A stretch of 40,822 nucleotides of DNA from an uncultured Clostridia bacterium (lineage in GTDB: Bacteria > Bacillota > Clostridia > Peptostreptococcales > Anaerovoracaceae), in the NCBI GenBank assembly GCA_937889655.1, contig CALBZG010000027.1, positions 1 to 40,822 on the forward strand, read 5' to 3'. Below are positions 1-8,020 of the stretch, in pieces (within the stretch, counting starts at the first letter, position 1; each line of letters starts with the position of its first letter). The translations under genes were made by a program, and so were the position numbers. The notes beneath the pieces were generated by a model. The model made no database searches. It was not told the origin of the DNA and saw only the letters and a program-made list of their open reading frames with translations.

Positions 1-111
1 GGAGTCCTGAGGGGCAGACTGAAACTGCTTGATTCAGCGCCTCTGGGCCCTTATATTGCAGGTGCGGCTTATGTCTGCATGCTTTTTGATATAGCATCGA
101 TATTATTATAG
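1..111 (+). CDS. C-terminal end of a membrane protein, probably EcfT (partial)
   Basis: Reading frame 1 is open from the first base to a TAG at 109-111 and encodes the last 36 residues of a protein whose start lies before the window. The tail contains a basic stretch (LRGRLK) followed by a hydrophobic segment (GPYIAGAAYVCMLF), which fits the end of a polytopic membrane protein. In many Bacillota the gene before truA is ecfT, the transmembrane subunit of the energy-coupling-factor vitamin/metal importer, and EcfT proteins end in a basic loop plus one last helix. The assignment rests on position and tail shape only; another membrane protein is possible. It stops 26 bases before truA, so the two are probably cotranscribed. 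Confidence 0.4.
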   Translation, partial: GVLRGRLKLLDSAPLGPYIAGAAYVCMLFDIASILL

Positions 112-137
112 AAGAACAGGATGGCGAAAAAGAGAGA

Positions 138-911
138 ATGATGAAGAACATTCTGCTGACGATCGAATATGATGGCACAAATTTTCATGGATGGCAAAAG
201 CAGCCCGGCAAGAGGACGGTGCAGGGAGAGCTTGAGAAAGTTCTATCCATGGTCTGCAATACCGGGATATCGCTGAACGGTACCAGCCGAACCGATGCCG
301 GAGTACACGCTCTGGGGCAGCAGGCATCCTTCAAAGCGGAATTCGGTATTCCTGTTGAAAGGATAAGCTATGCGGCCAACAACATCCTCACGGGCGGCAT
401 GAATTCCATCACTGTCGGGGATGTGCGCATCAAAGAAGTGCTGGAGATGCCTCTGGATTTCCACGCGAGATTCGATGCCAAGGGCAAAACCTATCGATAC
501 CTAATACTGAATCGAGAGGAAATCTCTATTTTCAACAGAAATTACTGCTACCAGGTCAGAAAGCCTTTGGACATTGAAGCTATGCAGAAAGCAGCCTCCA
601 TGATAATTGGGACTCATGATTTCAAGTGCTTTCAGGCAGCGGGCAGTGAGGAAAAAGCTACTACCGTGCGCACGATCAATGAGATCGACATCGCAAAAAA
701 GGAGCAACGCATCGCTATCGAAGTTACTGGTGACGGATTTCTCTACAACATGGTTCGCATCATCGCGGGCACGCTGGTGGAGGTCGGCCTGGGCAAAAAA
801 AAGCAGGAAGAGATCCCGCGGATCATCGAGAGCCTGGACCGGTGCAATGCAGGCCATACCGCACCGCCTCAAGGGCTATACCTTGCGAGAGTCTATTATG
901 ATATGATATAA
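138..911 (+). CDS. truA: tRNA pseudouridine(38-40) synthase TruA
   Basis: Cytoplasmic enzyme that isomerises uridines 38-40 in the anticodon stem-loop of many tRNAs to pseudouridine. The 257-residue length is normal for TruA. The catalytic motif GTSRTDAGVHA is at about residues 48-58, with the nucleophilic Asp at residue 53. The C-terminal motif GDGFLYNMVRIIAGTL is the second TruA hallmark. Two ATG codons stand in tandem at 138 and 141 behind an AAAGAGAG purine run, so the start is uncertain by one codon. It follows the membrane-protein tail closely and precedes the dCMP deaminase gene. Confidence 0.95.
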   Translation: MMKNILLTIEYDGTNFHGWQKQPGKRTVQGELEKVLSMVCNTGISLNGTSRTDAGVHALGQQASFKAEFGIPVERISYAANNILTGGMNSITVGDVRIKEVLEMPLDFHARFDAKGKTYRYLILNREEISIFNRNYCYQVRKPLDIEAMQKAASMIIGTHDFKCFQAAGSEEKATTVRTINEIDIAKKEQRIAIEVTGDGFLYNMVRIIAGTLVEVGLGKKKQEEIPRIIESLDRCNAGHTAPPQGLYLARVYYDMI

Positions 912-987
912 TACCACGGGTACAAATGGCCGGATGGATATTAGTAAAATAGAACGGATGATTATGCAAATTGGAGGCGCGAACAAT

Positions 988-1437
988 ATGACAAGACCTG
1001 ATTGGGATTCTTATTTTATGAAAATGGCGGAACTGGTTTCCACAAGGTCCACTTGCATGAGAAGGCAGGTAGGAGCGGTGATCGTTCAGGACAAGCACAT
1101 TGTGGCAACAGGCTACAACGGAGCGCCGAGAGGGATCATGCACTGCGATGAGAGAGGCGAGTGCCTCAGGCAAAAATTGGGCGTGCCATCGGGAGAGAGG
1201 CATGAGCTCTGCATGGCTCTGCATGCCGAGCAAAACGCTATCATCCAGGCGGCGACTTCCGGACAGACCATCGAGGGTGCCACGATATATATCACACATC
1301 AGCCTTGCATCATTTGCGCGAAGATGATCATTAATTCGGGCATCAGAAGGATCGTTGTCAAAGAGGGCTATCCGGATCAGCTTTCCGTGGATATGCTTGC
1401 AGAAGCAGGACTTAAAATAGTATTACTGGGAGATTAG
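988..1437 (+). CDS. comEB: dCMP deaminase family protein (ComEB-like)
   Basis: Zinc-dependent cytidine/deoxycytidylate deaminase, 149 residues, expected to convert dCMP to dUMP for thymidylate synthesis. The zinc site is intact: HAE at residues 79-81 supplies His and the proton-shuttling Glu, and PCIIC at 106-110 supplies two Cys. The frame is open from an ATG at 934, but the ATG at 988 is preferred. A GGAGG Shine-Dalgarno sits at 973-977, ten bases upstream, and the product then begins MTRPDWDSYF as family members usually do. The gene lies between truA and tagO/wecA, a neighbourhood common in Clostridia just upstream of the ATP synthase operon. The name comEB is by family resemblance; no role in DNA uptake is implied. 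Confidence 0.9.
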   Translation: MTRPDWDSYFMKMAELVSTRSTCMRRQVGAVIVQDKHIVATGYNGAPRGIMHCDERGECLRQKLGVPSGERHELCMALHAEQNAIIQAATSGQTIEGATIYITHQPCIICAKMIINSGIRRIVVKEGYPDQLSVDMLAEAGLKIVLLGD

Positions 1438-1458
1438 TATTAGGAGATTGCAATAGAT

Positions 1459-2589
1459 ATGGATTATCCGGGACCTATAACATTTTGGGCTGTCTTTTTA
1501 TTGGCGGCTGTTGTTGCCTGCGCTGCAACGCCTGTAGCCATTAAAATAGCGTATAAGATCGGCGCGCTGGACATCCCCAAGGACGGACGAAGGATGCACA
1601 GTAAACCCATGCCAAGGTTTGGCGGCCTTGCGATATTTGCAGGCGCTACAGCAGCCCTGGCTGTTTTCTTGTCCGGAGATGCCCACATACGAGGGATCAT
1701 CATCGGAGGTGCGATGATGTACCTCCTCGGCATCATCGACGATCTCAGAGGCATGCCTGCTAAAGTCAAGCTGCTGGGGCAGATTTTGTGCGCGGCGGTA
1801 GTATGCGCCTTTGATGTTCGCATTATGTTCATGACCAATCATTTCGGCGGACTCTTCGGCCAGGACCATGTGTTCTTCGCGGGGGCCCTTTCATGGATAT
1901 TTACGATAATATGGATCGTAGGCATTACCAACACCATCAACCTAATCGATGGACTGGATGGGCTGGCTGCGGGGGTATCGGCCATTGCTTCTTTATGCAT
2001 TGCCTATGCCGAATATATTCACGGCTACTATCTCGGGACTCTGGGCATGCTTGCCATCGCAGGCGCGGCCCTTGGATTCCTGCCTTTCAATTTTCATCCT
2101 GCCAGAATTTTCATGGGAGATGGCGGTTCCATGTTCCTGGGCTTTATGCTGGCATCCATGGCGGTGGTCCAGCCTGCCAAAGGGGCTACCATTGTTGCGG
2201 TGATCGTCCCGGTGCTGGTCCTTGGCCTGCCGATTTTTGATACAGCCTTTGCCATTCTAAGGCGACTGATCAACCACAAACCCATTATGGAAGCGGACAA
2301 AGGTCACCTGCATCATCGGATCATGGCCATCGGCATGGGGCAGAGACGTTCCGTTATGATGCTCTATGGCATATCCGCCATCATGGGCGTGGCGGCTGTT
2401 TTGTTCAGCAGGGATCTGTTTGTCGAAACAGCAGGTCTGTCGGGTGTTGCCGCTATGCTGGTCTATATATTCCTCACTGATGCGTCCTTGCTGCTGCCGG
2501 ATCTCAAGGGCATCAATGTCAGGAAGCTGGAGAAGAACGAGAGTAAAAGAAATACAGCCGAATCACCCGGGGAGGATAAATTTCAATGA
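1459..2589 (+). CDS. tagO: Undecaprenyl-phosphate GlcNAc-1-phosphate transferase (TagO/WecA, MraY family)
   Basis: Polytopic membrane enzyme of 376 residues that moves GlcNAc-1-phosphate from UDP-GlcNAc to undecaprenyl phosphate, the first step of teichoic-acid and related cell-wall polymer synthesis. Visible family motifs are RRMHSKPMPRFGG near residues 45-57, the IDD pair in GIIDDLRG, the NTINLIDGLDG loop at about 158-168, FMGDGG with Asp221, and the cytoplasmic HLHHR motif at 283-287. About ten hydrophobic segments alternate with these loops. The stop codon overlaps the start of the 2-epimerase gene (ATGA at 2586-2589), which ties the two steps by translational coupling. The charged tail after the last helix is usual for the family. 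Confidence 0.93.
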   Translation: MDYPGPITFWAVFLLAAVVACAATPVAIKIAYKIGALDIPKDGRRMHSKPMPRFGGLAIFAGATAALAVFLSGDAHIRGIIIGGAMMYLLGIIDDLRGMPAKVKLLGQILCAAVVCAFDVRIMFMTNHFGGLFGQDHVFFAGALSWIFTIIWIVGITNTINLIDGLDGLAAGVSAIASLCIAYAEYIHGYYLGTLGMLAIAGAALGFLPFNFHPARIFMGDGGSMFLGFMLASMAVVQPAKGATIVAVIVPVLVLGLPIFDTAFAILRRLINHKPIMEADKGHLHHRIMAIGMGQRRSVMMLYGISAIMGVAAVLFSRDLFVETAGLSGVAAMLVYIFLTDASLLLPDLKGINVRKLEKNESKRNTAESPGEDKFQ

Positions 2590-3689
2590 AAGTATTAACT
2601 GTTTTCGGAACCAGGCCGGAAGCTATAAAAATGGCTCCGCTGGTCAAACTTTTAAAAAGGGAGCCGGGCATCCAATCGGTGCTGTGTGTAACAGCCCAGC
2701 ATAGGGAGATGCTGGATCAGGTTCTTGAACTGTTTGAACTGGTCCCGGAGTACGATCTTAACATAATGAAGCCGAATCAAACCATCAGCATGATCACATG
2801 CAATGTGATCATGGGGCTCGAGGAGGTGCTGGAAAAAGAAAAACCCGATGTCGTCCTGGTCCATGGCGATACCACAACGACTTTTGCCACGGCTCTGGCT
2901 GCTTTTTATAAGCAGATCAAAGTAGGCCATGTAGAGGCAGGACTCCGGACCTATGATAAATATTCCCCATATCCCGAGGAAATGAACCGGGTCATGGTTG
3001 GACACCTGGCAGATTTTCAATTTGCTCCTACAGAGAGAAACAGACAGAATCTGCTGAAAGAGAATATCCCTGACCAGAGCATCTTCGTTACGGGGAATAC
3101 CGTGATCGATGCCCTTCTGGAGGTGGCGGACAAGCCCTATGAATTCGAGGATGAAACTCTGCGCTCTATCGACTTCAACAGAAAGAGAGTCATCTGTGTC
3201 ACCTGCCACCGCCGGGAAAACCTGGGAGAGAATATGGAACAGATTTTCGGCGCCATTCGAAGGATCGCCGCTGAATACGAGGATGTTGAAGTTGTCTATC
3301 CTGTCCATTTGAACCCAAAAGTTCAGACTATTGCAAAAGCTGTTTTGCAGGATTCACCGAATATCCATCTTATAAAGCCTCTCAACTATCAGCCATTCGT
3401 AAATCTGATGGCAAAATCGTATCTGATCATAACGGATTCCGGAGGGATGCAGGAAGAGGCTCCTTCCCTTGGCAAGCCGGTGCTGGTGGTTAGGAAGGAA
3501 ACGGAAAGGCCAGAGGCGGTGGAAGCCGGAACGGTCAAACTGGCAGGTGTTTCAGAGGATGCGATATATGGCATGACAAAGGATTTGCTTGAAAACAAGG
3601 ACCTGTACGACTCTATGGCCAAGGCGGTCAATCCATACGGAGATGGCAAAGCCTGCCGGAGGATAGTCGATATTTTGACCGCCATATGA
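2586..3689 (+). CDS. wecB: UDP-N-acetylglucosamine 2-epimerase (non-hydrolysing)
   Basis: Cytoplasmic enzyme of 367 residues that interconverts UDP-GlcNAc and UDP-ManNAc, supplying ManNAc for teichoic-acid linkage units or surface polysaccharide. It carries the usual signature blocks in order: FGTRPEAIKMAPL at the N terminus, HGDTTTTFA and GHVEAGLRT in the first Rossmann half, PEEMNR, then CHRREN, DSGGMQEEAPSLG and KETERPE in the second half. These hold the catalytic acids, the substrate-binding His/Arg residues and the UDP site. It overlaps the tagO stop by four bases. About 215 bases separate it from the next gene. Confidence 0.95.
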   Translation: MKVLTVFGTRPEAIKMAPLVKLLKREPGIQSVLCVTAQHREMLDQVLELFELVPEYDLNIMKPNQTISMITCNVIMGLEEVLEKEKPDVVLVHGDTTTTFATALAAFYKQIKVGHVEAGLRTYDKYSPYPEEMNRVMVGHLADFQFAPTERNRQNLLKENIPDQSIFVTGNTVIDALLEVADKPYEFEDETLRSIDFNRKRVICVTCHRRENLGENMEQIFGAIRRIAAEYEDVEVVYPVHLNPKVQTIAKAVLQDSPNIHLIKPLNYQPFVNLMAKSYLIITDSGGMQEEAPSLGKPVLVVRKETERPEAVEAGTVKLAGVSEDAIYGMTKDLLENKDLYDSMAKAVNPYGDGKACRRIVDILTAI

Positions 3690-3798
3690 CAGACATTATT
3701 TGTCATAGCAAGAAAAACGAAAAACTATTTGTTAAAACGCAAAGTAGTACCGAAAATTTACATCGAATTCTGAAAACATTAGATATTTTGAACTTTTC

Positions 3799-3836
3799 AA
3801 CCCTGTATGCTTTACACGAAGGCTGCAGGGTTTTAA
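3799..3836 (+). terminator. Possible Rho-independent terminator after wecB
   Basis: AACCCTG at 3799-3805 pairs perfectly with CAGGGTT at 3826-3832, with a 20-base loop, and the stem runs into TTTT then AAAA. The loop is long and the T run short, so it is a weak candidate for ending the tagO-wecB transcript. A second small inverted repeat (ATGACA 3686-3691 with TGTCAT 3701-3706) overlaps the wecB stop but has no T run. I found no convincing sigma-A promoter for the ATP synthase genes in 3690-3904; the best is TTTACA-N17-TAGATA near 3759, which is poor. Confidence 0.35.
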
Positions 3837-3904
3837 AATAGGCGGTAAGTGTTTTTATGGTGGAGTAGTAGCGTTTTGAAGAAAGTTGCGGGAAGGAACA
3901 GGCT

Positions 3905-4231
3905 TTGGAATATGTATTAGCTGTGTTGGCGGGCATTGTATTTGGAGGTATTGTGGGGGTCTGCAAGTACCTTTTTATATGGAAAGGCCTGCTGCATCCC
4001 AAGAACCCGGACGCCCTTACGAACCGTCAGACATACGGAAGGATTTTTATCAGCTACTTGGTGAATGTCGCCACTCTGCTGACAGTGTATTTTGTCAGAA
4101 ACATCATTCCGTTTGATTTTGTGGCTTTTGCCATTGCCACAGCCTTTGCCCTCAGCCTTGCAGGCCGGGGGGCGTCTTTCAGGAAGTCATCCAAACCGGC
4201 GGACGGGTATGAGGAGACAAAAGAGATGTAG
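3905..4231 (+). CDS. atpI: Small membrane protein in AtpI position (ATP synthase protein I-like)
   Basis: A 108-residue protein with about three hydrophobic segments (roughly residues 2-24, 47-68 and 70-88) and a hydrophilic C-terminal tail. It sits directly upstream of atpB, where Bacillota carry atpI, whose product assists assembly of the c-ring and may affect cation supply. A TTG start at 3905 is chosen because GGAAGGA at 3891-3897 lies seven bases upstream, and no ATG start with a good ribosome site gives a comparable protein. There is no strong sequence signature, as expected for this poorly conserved family, so the name rests on size, topology and position. Confidence 0.6.
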   Translation: MEYVLAVLAGIVFGGIVGVCKYLFIWKGLLHPKNPDALTNRQTYGRIFISYLVNVATLLTVYFVRNIIPFDFVAFAIATAFALSLAGRGASFRKSSKPADGYEETKEM

Positions 4232-4307
4232 GCCGGTTCAAATAATTTCAATCTATGGATAACCATTTTAATAGAACTATTATTATTATCAGAGGGAGAC
4301 AGTAGAA

Positions 4308-4991
4308 ATGATAGAAGCATTACATTCAATGGGCATGTCAAGCCAGATGATTTCAAGTTCGGTTATCACCATTATCATAACAATAGTGGTCATAGCGGCA
4401 GGAAGACATATGGAAATGATTCCGAAAGGTCTGCAGAATTTCGTGGAAATATGCGTGGAAAGCCTGCACAACTTCTTTATCGGCGTAATGGGAGAGCATT
4501 CGGGAAAAAAGTTTTTCCCTCTGATCGCCACATTGTTCATCTACATATTGATCTCCAACTATACCGGATTGCTGCCGATGTCGGGACACATCCCGGGACT
4601 CGCGGCGCCGACCAGCTCCATCAATTTCCCGATAGGAATGGCTATCATCGTCTTCATCACGATCGAATATGCCGGTATATGGGGCAACCATGGTCTGAAA
4701 TATTACAAGCACCTTTTCAAACCATTTGCATTTCTGTTCCCTATCCTGGTTCTTGAAGTATTCATACATCCGGTTTCGCTGTCTCTTCGACTTTACGGAA
4801 ATATCCATGGAGAGGAAACGGTCGTAGAGCAGTTCTTTGAACTTTTACCTCTGGGACTCCCGATCATCATGCTGGCTCTGGGTGTCCTGTTCTGCCTCAT
4901 CCAGGCGCTGGTTTTCTCCCTGCTTTCCGCGATCTACATCAGTGAAGCCGCGGAACCGGTGGACGGAGAACCGCTGGAGCACCATGCATAA
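4308..4991 (+). CDS. atpB: ATP synthase Fo subunit a
   Basis: Membrane stator subunit of the F1Fo ATP synthase, 227 residues, which forms the two half-channels that load and unload the rotor. The essential Arg is at residue 161 in SLSLRLYGN, matching the Arg of helix 4 in other a subunits. Conserved residues in the last helices (LIQALVFSLLSAIYI) complete the half-channel. The start ATG at 4308 follows a GAGGGAGA purine run. It begins the canonical B-E-F-H-A-G-D-C order but is separated from atpE by a long gap of about 174 bases. Confidence 0.95.
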   Translation: MIEALHSMGMSSQMISSSVITIIITIVVIAAGRHMEMIPKGLQNFVEICVESLHNFFIGVMGEHSGKKFFPLIATLFIYILISNYTGLLPMSGHIPGLAAPTSSINFPIGMAIIVFITIEYAGIWGNHGLKYYKHLFKPFAFLFPILVLEVFIHPVSLSLRLYGNIHGEETVVEQFFELLPLGLPIIMLALGVLFCLIQALVFSLLSAIYISEAAEPVDGEPLEHHA

Positions 4992-5165
4992 GCATTAAAC
5001 GGATCAGGTATTTATTCCCGCTGCGGGCTGTGGTCATGGCAGGGGGATATATATAAAGCCCGGGAGATTGAATAAAACTATGGGATTATGTATGGTATTC
5101 AAGAAACCGGGAACAAAAAAAAGAAAGCTGTAATATCAGCAGAAACGAAAGGAGATTAACAACAA

Positions 5166-5390
5166 ATGACGACTTTAACAGGATTAGCAGCAGCACTGGC
5201 CATCGGCCTTTCAGCTATCGGCCCTGGTATCGGACAGGGAATCGCAGCTTCAAAAGCTTTGGAAGGTATGGCACGTCAGCCAGAGATGGCCAACTTGCTC
5301 CGTACAAACATGATCGTTGCGCTCGCCATCATGGAATCACTCACAATTTATGGCCTGCTTATCGCTTTAATTCTAGTAGGAAAGATGTAG
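5166..5390 (+). CDS. atpE: ATP synthase Fo subunit c
   Basis: Rotor-ring proteolipid of 74 residues forming a two-helix hairpin with the polar loop ARQPE at residues 36-40. The ion-carrying carboxylate is Glu57. Other potential ligands known from sodium-binding rings are also present: Gln24 in GIGQG (33 residues before Glu57, as in Ilyobacter), Ser58 next to the Glu and Tyr62. The residue after Ser58 is Leu instead of the Thr of classical sodium rings, so coupling-ion choice is open. The protein ends shortly after helix 2 and lacks the usual ANPF tail. A strong AAAGGAG lies a few bases before the ATG. Confidence 0.95.
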   Translation: MTTLTGLAAALAIGLSAIGPGIGQGIAASKALEGMARQPEMANLLRTNMIVALAIMESLTIYGLLIALILVGKM

Positions 5391-5441
5391 CAATAATGAT
5401 TTTGTTTGGGGAAATCCCTCAAAGACAAGGAGGGTTTATTT

Positions 5442-5948
5442 ATGGTTGAAGCACTGGGAATCGAATTAAAAGAAATACTATTTGCTATTGTAAACTTCTT
5501 AGTCCTGGTGGCTGTATTGGGGAAATTCCTGTATCGCCCGTTTCTTGAAATGCTCGAAAACAGGAAGCAGGCTATAAAAGGAGCTTTTGACAGTGCAGAA
5601 GCAACCAACCGCAGAGCAGACGAGAAACTGGCGGCATACAATAAACGTGTTGCCGACGTTGAAGCCGAAGGCCGTGAGATCATTAAAAATGCCAAGATAA
5701 AAGCCGAAAAACAGGCTAAGGACATCTTGGACGAGGCTAGTGAAAAGGCCGGCAATATGATCGTTCAGGCAGAACGTGAAATTGAACGCGAACAGGCTAA
5801 GGCCATAGCGGAATTGAAGACTCAGGTCGCAGCTCTTTCACTTTTGGTTGCGGAGAAGGTTTTAGAAAAGCAAATTGCCATAGAAGGTCAGGATGAATTT
5901 ATCAATAATATTATTGAACAGGCAGGTAGGTCGGAATGGCAGAATTAA
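5442..5948 (+). CDS. atpF: ATP synthase Fo subunit b
   Basis: Peripheral-stalk subunit, 168 residues from the preferred start. It has one N-terminal membrane helix (about residues 11-28) and then a long charged, alanine-rich coiled coil that reaches up to F1. The frame is open from a TTG at 5406, but the ATG at 5442 has an excellent ribosome site, AAGGAGGG at 5427-5434, seven bases upstream, and gives the usual length. Its last 13 bases overlap the start of atpH, so the two stalk proteins are translationally coupled. Confidence 0.93.
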   Translation: MVEALGIELKEILFAIVNFLVLVAVLGKFLYRPFLEMLENRKQAIKGAFDSAEATNRRADEKLAAYNKRVADVEAEGREIIKNAKIKAEKQAKDILDEASEKAGNMIVQAEREIEREQAKAIAELKTQVAALSLLVAEKVLEKQIAIEGQDEFINNIIEQAGRSEWQN

Positions 5949-6469
5949 CAGTAGATATCATATATGGCAAGGCCTTATATATGGCGGCCAAAGAAGTGGA
6001 TAAAGTACAGCTAGTCCGTGACGAGGCAAGAGAGGTTCTTTCAATTATGAAAAGCGAACCGGATTTTGTGGAGTTCATCAATACGCCGGACATCCCGGCC
6101 CGGGACAAAAAAGAAGTGCTTGAAAAGGTCTTTGGCGGCAACATCTGCGAAGAACTTCTGAACCTGCTGTATGTGTTAGTTGATAAAGGCAGATCAAGGC
6201 ATATAGCAAAGATATTTGCTGTTTATGAGGGACTGATCGACGAATCCGAAGGCTATGCTCTCGGCAGGATTATTTCAGTCACCCCGCTCAAAGAAGAACA
6301 GCTTAAGAAGTTTGAGGCAGAGACGGCGAAATTATTAAGAAAAAATGTCAGACTGAAAAACGAAACGGATCCCGGCTTGATCGGCGGGGTCAGGATTTTT
6401 GTTGACGGGAAACTTATTGATGCGTCGCTGAGAAGTCGCCTTGACAACTTAGGTAATACAATAATATAG
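5936..6469 (+). CDS. atpH: ATP synthase F1 subunit delta
   Basis: Subunit that joins the b-subunit stalk to the top of the alpha3beta3 head, 177 residues, the usual size. The N-terminal helical domain is followed by the conserved C-terminal segment with DPGLIGGVRIFVDGKLIDAS, a hallmark of the OSCP/delta family. The start codon lies inside the end of atpF in another frame (13-base overlap). The atpA ribosome site AGAAGGGAGG follows its stop directly. Confidence 0.93.
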   Translation: MAELTVDIIYGKALYMAAKEVDKVQLVRDEAREVLSIMKSEPDFVEFINTPDIPARDKKEVLEKVFGGNICEELLNLLYVLVDKGRSRHIAKIFAVYEGLIDESEGYALGRIISVTPLKEEQLKKFEAETAKLLRKNVRLKNETDPGLIGGVRIFVDGKLIDASLRSRLDNLGNTII

Positions 6470-6484
6470 AAGGGAGGCAACGTT

Positions 6485-7999
6485 ATGAATTTACGACCTG
6501 AGGAAATCAGCGCCGTGATAAAGGAACAGATCAAGGGATACAAAAATCAGCTTGAAGTTTCGAACTTCGGTACAGTTATACAGGTTGGTGACGGCATTGC
6601 CAGAGTATACGGTTTGGAGAATTGCATGTCCGGTGAGCTTCTCGAATTCCCGGGTGAAGTATTTGGCATGGCTCTGAACCTTGAAGAAGACAATGTAGGT
6701 GTCGTAATCATGGGTTCCGATAAGGAAATCAGAGAAGGCGACATCGTGAAACCTACAGGAGCTGTTGTTGAAGTGCCGGTGGGAGAGGAAATGATCGGGC
6801 GCGTTGTCAACGCTCTTGGACAGCCGATCGACGGCAAAGGCCCTATCAAAACAGCCCACAAAAGACCTGTCGAATCCCCTGCACCGGGTGTGCTTCAGAG
6901 AAAGCACGTAAGCCAGCCGCTGCAGACCGGATTAAAAGCCATAGATTCCATGATCCCTATCGGCAAAGGCCAGCGTGAGTTGATCATAGGAGACAGGCAG
7001 ACCGGCAAAACGGCTATTGCCATAGACACCATTATTAATCAAAAAGAAGAAGACGTTATCTGTATCTATGTTGCTATAGGACAGAAGAAGTCCACCGTCG
7101 CACAGCTGGTGCAGACTTTGGAACAAAAGGGAGCCATGGATTATACCATCGTGGTATCCGCCACGGCATCGGACGTTGCTCCGCTGCAATATATAGCGCC
7201 GTATGCAGGATGCGCTATGGGTGAATACTTCATGTATAAAGGGCAGCACGTTTTGATCATCTATGATGATTTGTCGAAGCATGCTGTAGCTTATAGAGCC
7301 ATGTCGCTGCTTTTAAGAAGACCTCCGGGACGTGAAGCTTACCCGGGCGATGTATTCTATCTGCATTCAAGACTCCTGGAGAGAGCGGCCAAGCTTTCCG
7401 ATGAACTGGGAGGGGGATCCCTGACAGCTCTGCCGATCATCGAGACTCAGGCAGGCGACGTAGCGGCATATATTCCTACCAACGTCATTTCTATAACAGA
7501 TGGACAGATATTCCTTGAATCAGAGTTGTTTTTCTCCGGGCAGAGACCTGCGGTAAATGCCGGTATTTCAGTATCCCGTGTAGGAGGAGACGCTCAGATC
7601 AAGGCCATGAAGCAGGTCGCAGGAAAAATCAAGCTGGAGCTTGCTCAGTATAGAGAACTTGCTTCTTTCTCACAGTTCGGTTCCGACGTGGACAAAGCCA
7701 CTCGTGACAGGCTGGAGCATGGCCGGATCCTGATGGAAATCCTGAAGCAGGGCCAGTATAGCCCGCTTTCTGCACAGCATCAGATCATGATCATCTATAC
7801 GGCGATCAACGGATATCTTGCAGATGTTCCTCTGGAGGAAATCAAGGATTTTGAAAAAGACTTCTATGAGTTTGTTGATACACAGCATGCAGATATCGCA
7901 AAAGATATCAAGGCAACGCTGAAGCTGGAGCCGGCAACGGAAGACAAGCTGAAAAATGCTATTTTGGAGTTCAAAAAAATTAGAGAGAAGACTCTTTAA
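6485..7999 (+). CDS. atpA: ATP synthase F1 subunit alpha
   Basis: Non-catalytic nucleotide-binding subunit of the F1 head, 504 residues. The P-loop GDRQTGKT occupies residues 169-176, as in other alpha subunits, and the signature PAVNAGISVSRVGG follows later, with the arginine finger Arg in its second half. The chain shows the expected beta-barrel, nucleotide-binding and C-terminal helical domains without gaps. Start ATG 6485 is preceded by GGGAGG. It lies in the middle of the atp operon. Confidence 0.97.
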   Translation: MNLRPEEISAVIKEQIKGYKNQLEVSNFGTVIQVGDGIARVYGLENCMSGELLEFPGEVFGMALNLEEDNVGVVIMGSDKEIREGDIVKPTGAVVEVPVGEEMIGRVVNALGQPIDGKGPIKTAHKRPVESPAPGVLQRKHVSQPLQTGLKAIDSMIPIGKGQRELIIGDRQTGKTAIAIDTIINQKEEDVICIYVAIGQKKSTVAQLVQTLEQKGAMDYTIVVSATASDVAPLQYIAPYAGCAMGEYFMYKGQHVLIIYDDLSKHAVAYRAMSLLLRRPPGREAYPGDVFYLHSRLLERAAKLSDELGGGSLTALPIIETQAGDVAAYIPTNVISITDGQIFLESELFFSGQRPAVNAGISVSRVGGDAQIKAMKQVAGKIKLELAQYRELASFSQFGSDVDKATRDRLEHGRILMEILKQGQYSPLSAQHQIMIIYTAINGYLADVPLEEIKDFEKDFYEFVDTQHADIAKDIKATLKLEPATEDKLKNAILEFKKIREKTL

Positions 8000-8020
8000 A
8001 TAAGAGAGGAGGCAGAATAA

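Noticed and set aside
934..987. Upstream extension of the dCMP deaminase to ATG 934.
   Set aside because: The extra 18 residues have no family counterpart and the strong ribosome site lies inside this stretch, before ATG 988.
2652..3308. A 218-codon open frame on the minus strand inside wecB.
   Set aside because: It is the shadow of the highly conserved epimerase gene; its product has no recognisable motif.
3703..4002. A 99-codon minus-strand frame across the wecB-atpI gap.
   Set aside because: It overlaps the atpI-like gene and the hairpin region, has unusual composition and no ribosome site.
5080..5133. A 17-codon frame (MGLCMVFKKPGTKKRKL) in the atpB-atpE gap.
   Set aside because: It has no convincing ribosome site and is too short to support without conservation data.
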